Shown: in pieces, positions 58,557-64,000 of the stretch
Layout: each line of letters starts with the position of its first letter
Position numbering within the stretch: position 1 is the first letter of the stretch
Assembly (NCBI RefSeq): GCF_024679245.1
Contig: NC_090182.1
Location: forward strand, 38,729,047 to 38,793,046
Origin: Pseudorasbora parva
Taxonomy: Eukaryota > Chordata > Actinopteri > Cypriniformes > Gobionidae
Direction of reading: 5' to 3'
Length of the DNA stretch: 64,000 nucleotides
Notes under the pieces: generated by a model
The model's database searches: none
Told to the model about the DNA's origin: nothing
Seen by the model: the letters and a program-made list of their open reading frames with translations, nothing else
Translations under genes and position numbers: made by a program

Positions 58557-60191
58557 CAGTCCCTGACAAAAGTCTTGTCGCTTATCTATTTTCTAGAAAT
58601 ACCTGATATTAACCTGACTTTTAATTAATTAATTGGTGTTAGAAATAGCTCATATGAAAAGCTAAAACCCTCCCAAATGATGTTTAATGCACTGAAATAA
58701 ATAATTTTTACAGAAAAAATATTTATCATTTAATCAAGACAGAAAGGTCAAATTTTGGCAAGACAAAAGTTTTGTCGCCTATACAGAAATGGAACAAATT
58801 TACTACAAATACAAAAATATGTCAGCTAATTAAGTTGTGGTGCTGTGAGATCCAAATTTAATATCTTGTATGACTTCCATGAGCTTGAAGGACTGAATCC
58901 ATGCGGTTTGGCAAGGATTCATACAATTTATTGATGAAGTCATCAGGAATAGCTAAGAAAGCAGTCTTGCATGCCTCCCAGAGTTCATCAATATTCTTTG
59001 GTCTTCCATGCGTCCTCTTTCATCCTACCCCACATATGCTCAATGATGTTCATGTCTGGTGACTGGGTTGGCCAATCCTGGAGCATCTTGATCTTCTTCG
59101 CCTTGAGGAACTTTATTGTGGAGATGGAAGTATGCGATGGAGCACCGTCCTGCTGCAGAATTTGGCCTCTTTTATGGTTGGGAATATAAGAGGTAGCTAA
59201 GATTTCTTGGTATTTTAGACTATTGATGTTGCCTTCCACCCTGCAGATCTCTCGCACACCCCCATACTGGATGTAACCCCAGACCATGATTTTTCCGCCA
59301 CCAAACTTCACTGTTTTCTGGGTGAATCTCGGATCCATTCTGGCTCCAGTAGGTCTCCTGCAATATTTGCAGCGACTGTGGTGTAATTCAACAGAAGATT
59401 CATCTGAAAAATCCACCTTCTGCCACTTTTCCAGCATCCATCCTTTTAGCAGGCTGTGGGCCTTGGCAAATGCCACACGGTTTTTCAATTGTCTTTTGTT
59501 TAGTGCTGGCTTCTGGGCACTGATCCGACCATGGAGGCCATTTCGAGACAGAATCCTACAAACTGTTCTGGTTGACACAGGGACTTCAGGTGACCAGGTC
59601 TCGTGGAGCTCTGCTGCAGTGGAAAATGGGCTGGCCTTGGATTTTCGAGCCAACAAACGGTCCTCTCGAGCAGTTGTCTTGCAGGGTCTGCCTGACCTGG
59701 GCTTGTCAAAAACGTCTCCAGTCTCTTCAAATCTTTTTTTTATCCTCTGTACTTGACACTGAGACACATTGAAGGTGTCTGCCACATCAGCAGTGGATCT
59801 GGTCTTCATTCTCTTGATAATCAAAACTTTAGTCTCTGGGTGAATCCTAGGCATGTTTGCAGAGGTATAGTTGCAGTTGATGTGAAGGTCTAGTGTACTG
59901 GGGTTCTTTTTATACACTTTTGAGACCTAATTGATCCATTATTAGTCACAGGTAAAGCTCATATGACAAGGTTACAACACTTATGTCTTTGCAAAAAATG
60001 ACTCAATGGGCTTTACCAAGCTGTGAATATTAGAATACTTTTTTAAAGTTTAGTTTTTCACTGAAAGATTATCACAAAAGCTGGTGGAATTAAAATGAGC
60101 ATTTCTTGTAAAAATATCTTGATTAGAAATATATTTCAGCAGCACTTTAGGTCAATTTGTACACAAGCGACAAGACTTTTGTCAGGGACTG
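58557..60191 (-). mobile_element. Complete Tc1/mariner-type transposon, both ends present
   Basis: Terminal inverted repeats CAGTCCCTGACAAAAGTCTT and AAGACTTTTGTCAGGGACTG are perfect over 20 bp and beyond, flanked by TA at 58555-58556 and 60192-60193. Length 1635 bp. It holds one transposase gene on the minus strand. Confidence 0.95.
58858..59854 (-). pseudogene. Tc1-type transposase with a C-terminal frameshift
   Basis: The ATG at 59854 begins MPRIHPETKVLIIKRMKTRS; an upstream in-frame ATG at 59917 exists but lies in the leader. Helix-turn-helix (STADVADTFNVSQCQVQRIK), GRP motif (RSGRP) and DDE residues are all present: VDFSDESS, LQQDGAPSHTS and SPDMNIIEHMWG. After WKTKEY a TGA at about 58988 ends the frame. 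A second frame continues the protein (KNIDELWEACKTAF ... GSHTRY) to a TAA at 58858-58860. A small indel just after WKTK therefore shifts the last 46 or so codons. The catalytic core up to Glu is complete. Confidence 0.92.
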
Positions 60192-60275
60192 TATATCTCT
60201 TAACCCTTTCCCTGCCATTGACAGAAATTTTTGTCATTTGTGAGAAAACATCATAACCCTTTTTTTTTAATTTTA

Positions 60276-62472
60276 CAGTGTTGGGGGTAACGCATTACAA
60301 GTAACTTGAGTTACATAATCAGATTACTTTTCCAAGTAACTACTAAAGTAATGCGTTACTTTTAAAAATTGACAACAAAATATCCAATATATGTCTCTTA
60401 TATTTAAAAAAAGTAACGCAAGTTACTTTTTCACATTAATTTGACTGACAGCTCTCTTCTCCCCATGATGAGAAAAATTGAGAGTAAGTGCAAATATGAT
60501 GGTTGTGAGCTACAAAATGTTAAATGTGAGAATTTACTCATCTCACTTGCACAATAAAGATTAAGTACTCCTCAAAATGAATAAAATCAGTCAAATGCAA
60601 AATCAGAATATATACAAACCTCTAATAATAAAATATTAAATAAAACAAGTATTTTTATTCATTTAATACCTTTATTGATTAATGTATTTCTGCTAAATTT
60701 CGATGAATCTGTAAAAACCAAAAGCAAAAATTACTTTAGTTTTTCTGTTTTATTGGTGAAGTAAGAGTGTTAAACTTTTTCTATTTTTCAGAATGCAAGC
60801 ACAGTTGAAAGGTTTGTTTGAGCTGCGCCCTCTATTATACATGTGTGAATTCGAATTTTTACCTCTGCCTGAAGTTTATTATTTAAATTTGGTGTGAAGA
60901 GGTCTTTACATTTACACAAAAATATTACTTTTGTTGTTATAAAAAGCTGGTGAGAAAAAGTAACGGAAAAGAAACATAACGCATTACTTTTCTTGAAAAG
61001 TAACTAAGTAACTCAATTAGTTACTTTTTAAAGGGATCCCCTGGTGTTGAGACTTGTATGGCTTAATATAACATAAATGATGTCTCTTACTGAATTATGT
61101 AGTAGAAAACCCATGAAAGATCTACGTTATTTTAAAAATCGATTTTATATTTGGACCATGGGCGGCGCCATTTTGTTTGCGTTCTAGGTTGATGACGTAG
61201 AATGGTTGAACTCCTCCATCAGCTGGCGTTACCCGTAGCTATTTTTACCACAACGCAACTCGAAAATTGTTTCAGAGTTAAACAAAACCAATGAATTGCT
61301 TTGTAATTGTACTTAAAACACACTCAAACATACATGTGCACACAAACTCACCTACACAAGTCACAGATCGGCGGCCGATCGGCGGCCGGGCACACACTTC
61401 TGACAGACTGCGTTGTCTCAATCGAGATGTTGGGCTGCTCAGTCTCCACGACAGGGGCTGAATCCGAAATCGACCCCTTATACCCTGAAATAGGGCATTA
61501 TTTGAAGGGACGGCCATTTGTAGTGTTGTCCGACATCATAGTGGACATGTTCAAGTGCAGTCATTCAGTCTCACGCGCCGCAATAACGAGTGTACAGCCG
61601 ATTTACAAACAGCTGTCCGACTTCACGCACCCAAACATATATGTGCACACAAACTCTCTCTCTCACACAGACTCACACACACCCCAACAGATCGGCGCGA
61701 ACACACACGAATTAACGGCGCGAATTAACCTCAATCTTTAAACTTTCACTTTTGACACAAATAACATTCGCTACTTTTGTTCACTATACAACTTGAAGGA
61801 GTGAATGAAGACAATCGAGTGCGTGAAGTCGGACAGCTGTTGTGTGTAAATCGGCTGTACGCTCGTTATTGCAGTGCAACGTGAGACTGAATGACTGCAC
61901 TCGAACATGTCCCTATGGTGTCGGACAACACTACAAATGGCCGTCCCTTCAAATAATGCCCTATTTCAGGGTATAGGGGGTCGATTTCGGATTCAGCCCC
62001 TGTCGTGGAGACTGAGCAGCCCAACATCTCGATTGAGACAGCGTCTGTCAGGTGTGTGTGCCCGCCCGCCGATCTGTTTGTGACTTGTGTAGGTGAGTTT
62101 GTGTGCACATGTATGTTTGAGTGTGTTTTAAGTACAATTACAAAGGAATTCAATGGTTTTGTTTAACTCTGAAACAATTTTCGAGTTGCGTTGTGGTAAA
62201 AATAGCTACGGGTAACGCCAGCTGATTGAGGAGTTCAACCATTCTACGTCATCAACCTAGAACTCAAACAAAATGGCGCCGCCCATGGTCCAAATATAAA
62301 ATCGATTTTTTATATAACGTAGATCTTTCATGGGTTTTCTACTACATAATTCAGTAAGAGACATCATTTATGTTATATTAAGCCACACAAGTCTCAACAC
62401 CAGGGGATCCCTTTAAGTGAGTAACACAATATTGTAATGCGTTATTTTTCAAAGTAACTTTCCCCAACACTG
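60276..62472. mobile_element. TIR element (CAGTGTTGGGG ends) hosting a foldback insertion
   Basis: The left end CAGTGTTGGGGGTAACGC and the right end (reverse complement CAGTGTTGGGGAAAG) are inverted. Both sides carry the aacgcattac / gtaatgcgtt motif. Its interior is interrupted by 61032-62412. Without that the element is about 800 bp. No transposase or clear duplication was found. Confidence 0.7.
61032..62412. mobile_element. Long inverted-repeat (foldback) TTAA element
   Basis: Flanked by TTAA (61028-61031 and 62413-62416) with ends AGGGATCCCCTGGTG and CACCAGGGGATCCCT. The two arms (about 61032-61622 and 61825-62412) are reverse complements over nearly 590 bp with scattered differences, for example ttggaccatgggcggcgcca against tggcgccgcccatggtccaa. 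A loop of about 200 bp separates them. Each arm keeps the same open frame (EMLGCSVSTTGAESEIDPLY), seen at 61307-61741 on + and at 61866-62153 on -. There is no transposase. Confidence 0.85.
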
Positions 62473-62669
62473 GAACAGTGTTGAACTGTAAACAAAGACA
62501 ATCTGTGTTTTCACTGTTATACAGTATAAGAGTACAGAATCTACAGATTAAAACACGTGAAGAAGCAGATACAATTAAAAATAATAATCATCAGCATTTT
62601 AACAGCATATAAATCAAAACTGCCTAATGTTATTTTCTCAACTTGTTGCTCAAAGTGTTGCTTTTTTAA

Positions 62670-63260
62670 AGGTGTCATTAATTGGCTTTTTTATTTTTTT
62701 ATACTGCTGTCTGAGGTCAACTTATGACGTTTGTGTGGTTTTTACATTCAAAAGCATCATAACTAATAAGTAATAGGCTATTTTCTACACTGGTTTTGAG
62801 GCTTTCTCCTGAATGCTGGGTTTTGATGGGCGTGCCGTACTTAAGACTTAGAAGTAAACGCCCACGGCTAGGATTGGATAAGATTTGCTTTCTTAATGAG
62901 CTTCAATAGAAGGCAGAGCATTGTGTTTTAATCTCAATATGTCTGCAAATCCAGTGTCGACCTCTGTCTTGTTTACAAACAATAATCTTGCTATCTTCGG
63001 TATCAGCTAGCAATCAGTTTAGCTCCACAAGTCGGTGTGTGGCGCTACAGAAACAGACGTACACATAGAGGCAGCATTTCACCCTTCTAATACGTGACTG
63101 ATTTGAGAACCTTGTTTTCTGGGCCTGTTGTCTATAAAATCTTTTCTTTTACTAACAAGGAAGTTTTCAGCTCTGAAACTTACAGGATATTATTTTATTA
63201 CCATGACCTTTTATATATCAAAGGCTTAGGGGAAAGTTGATTTCTCAATTTGTCACCCCT
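62670..63260. mobile_element. TTAA-flanked MITE, complete copy
   Basis: TTAA at 62666-62669 and 63261-63264; ends AGGTGTCATTAATTGG and TTTGTCACCCCT. Same family as 2841-3618 (inverted) and the fragment at 33478-33635. 591 bp, non-coding. Confidence 0.75.
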
Positions 63261-63459
63261 TTAATGAACCCACCTTCAAGTGTTGATAAAAAAAGTGCAT
63301 AAACCTAAAATTAAACTTTTATTTTTAAGCAGATGCTCTGTTCTTTCTTTTGATATATTGAATGTTCAGATATAGGCCACTCATACAATAAAATATTCCA
63401 TGGGCCATGATATTTTGGTGAAAAAGATAAAAAATGTTGGTGGTGCTGGCAACTTTTTA

Positions 63460-63782
63460 AAAAGGTTAGGTCTAGTGCAAGGTTTATTAAACAGAGGTAA
63501 CGGACACAGGGAATACTTAAGGTGAATCTTGACACAGAGACGATGGACGAGGATGGTGATCACAGTGACGATGAAAAAGAGGATGAAGATGACAAAGAAG
63601 GATGACGACCAGGCTTCAGGTAGGGACAGGTAGTCGTGGTGTTGATCTAGACCACTGTGAGGATGAGGAGTGTCTTTATTGTGTTGCTGGTGATGGTGCA
63701 CAGGTGACTATTATTCTGGTGATTGTGAACGAAGGGTGTGGCGTGAGTGTCCGTGTCAGAAGGTGGCTGTGTGGGCATGACA
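63460..63782 (-). repeat. Probable 3' LTR of a Ty3/gypsy element
   Basis: On the minus strand, GAGGGGTAC is directly followed by TGTCATGCCC (starting at 63782), the usual junction of polypurine tract and LTR in fish Ty3/gypsy elements. AATAAA lies at 63488-63483 on the minus strand. The far end of the LTR could not be fixed, so the left limit is approximate. Confidence 0.55.
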
Positions 63783-63783
63783 G

Positions 63784-64000
63784 TACCCCTCCTGCACGGG
63801 CGGCTCCTGCTAGGACGGGCGGCGATAGGGTCTGCCATGGCCCCAAAGAGCGGTGAAGGCGATATATGTCACGTCATTCAGCTGCCTGTCGATGGTGAAT
63901 GGCCCAATATATCGGGGACTCAGCTTACTGCACGGCAGCTGGAGACGGATGTCCCGCGTGGAGAGCCAAACCTTTTGGCCCGGCTGGTACTGCGGCATGG
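63784..64000 (-). pseudogene. Ty3/gypsy pol C-terminal fragment, cut by window edge
   Basis: The minus-strand frame [20 protein letters not shown] continues with [11 protein letters not shown], the conserved region after the integrase core of fish Ty3/gypsy elements. It then departs from the family (about 15 residues later, [13 protein letters not shown]) and stops at 63810, so the normal chromodomain region appears deleted. The rest of pol lies to the right of the window. This is a remnant, not an active copy. Confidence 0.8.

Noticed and set aside
59286..59772. Plus-strand frames of up to 156 codons opposite the Tc1 transposase
   Set aside because: Shadows of the minus-strand transposase gene.

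Overview
The window is vertebrate nuclear DNA, almost certainly from a cyprinid-type teleost fish. It carries two spliced exons of a conserved vertebrate gene. It also has a very high density of fish-type DNA transposons (Tc1-like, hAT-like, TTAA-flanked), a complete BEL/Pao retrotransposon, a Ty3/gypsy remnant, and long AT, AC, GGTT, GGAA and GGAT simple repeats. There is no prokaryotic gene organisation.

Host gene. The only clear host coding sequence is the 3' end of an AFF (AF4/FMR2) family gene on the + strand. It consists of an internal exon at 5050-5267 and the terminal exon at 13295-13416, separated by an intron of about 8 kb. The C-terminal residues look most like AFF3. The rest of the gene lies to the left of the window. 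Downstream is the 3'UTR (end uncertain) and then about 43 kb with no convincing host gene.

Layout. 0-5 kb: a 1.1 kb TTAA-flanked element, a decayed Tc1 transposon split by another TTAA-flanked element, and a short element with 9-bp duplications. 5-13.3 kb: the AFF exons and their repeat-filled intron. 13.4-24.4 kb: 3'UTR or downstream DNA with two transposon nests (16.7-18.3 and 21.0-22.5 kb). 24.47-32.97 kb: a minus-strand solo LTR split by a young, apparently intact BEL/Pao retrotransposon (24506-31596, 1889-codon gag-pol, LTRs that read the same) and by a PIF/Harbinger-like element. 33-37.4 kb: Tc1 fragments and a three-layer nest. 37-54 kb: mostly non-coding, with AC-flanked repeat modules, a retroposon tail running into a large GGTT satellite, two copies of a possible tRNA-derived SINE, and another decayed Tc1 element. 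54.3-56.2 kb: a block of four tandem arrays, one a 21-bp minisatellite that keeps a 333-codon frame open. 56.2-60.2 kb: two nearly intact Tc1-type transposons, each with one visible lesion. 60.3-64 kb: a long inverted-repeat foldback inside an older TIR element, another TTAA element, and a minus-strand Ty3/gypsy end running off the right edge.

Most of the structure is mobile DNA inserted into mobile DNA. Target-site duplications (GTGCA, TA, TTAA, TAA, 8-bp and 9-bp) let many insertions be delimited to the base and ordered in time. All family assignments come from reading the sequence without database searches.
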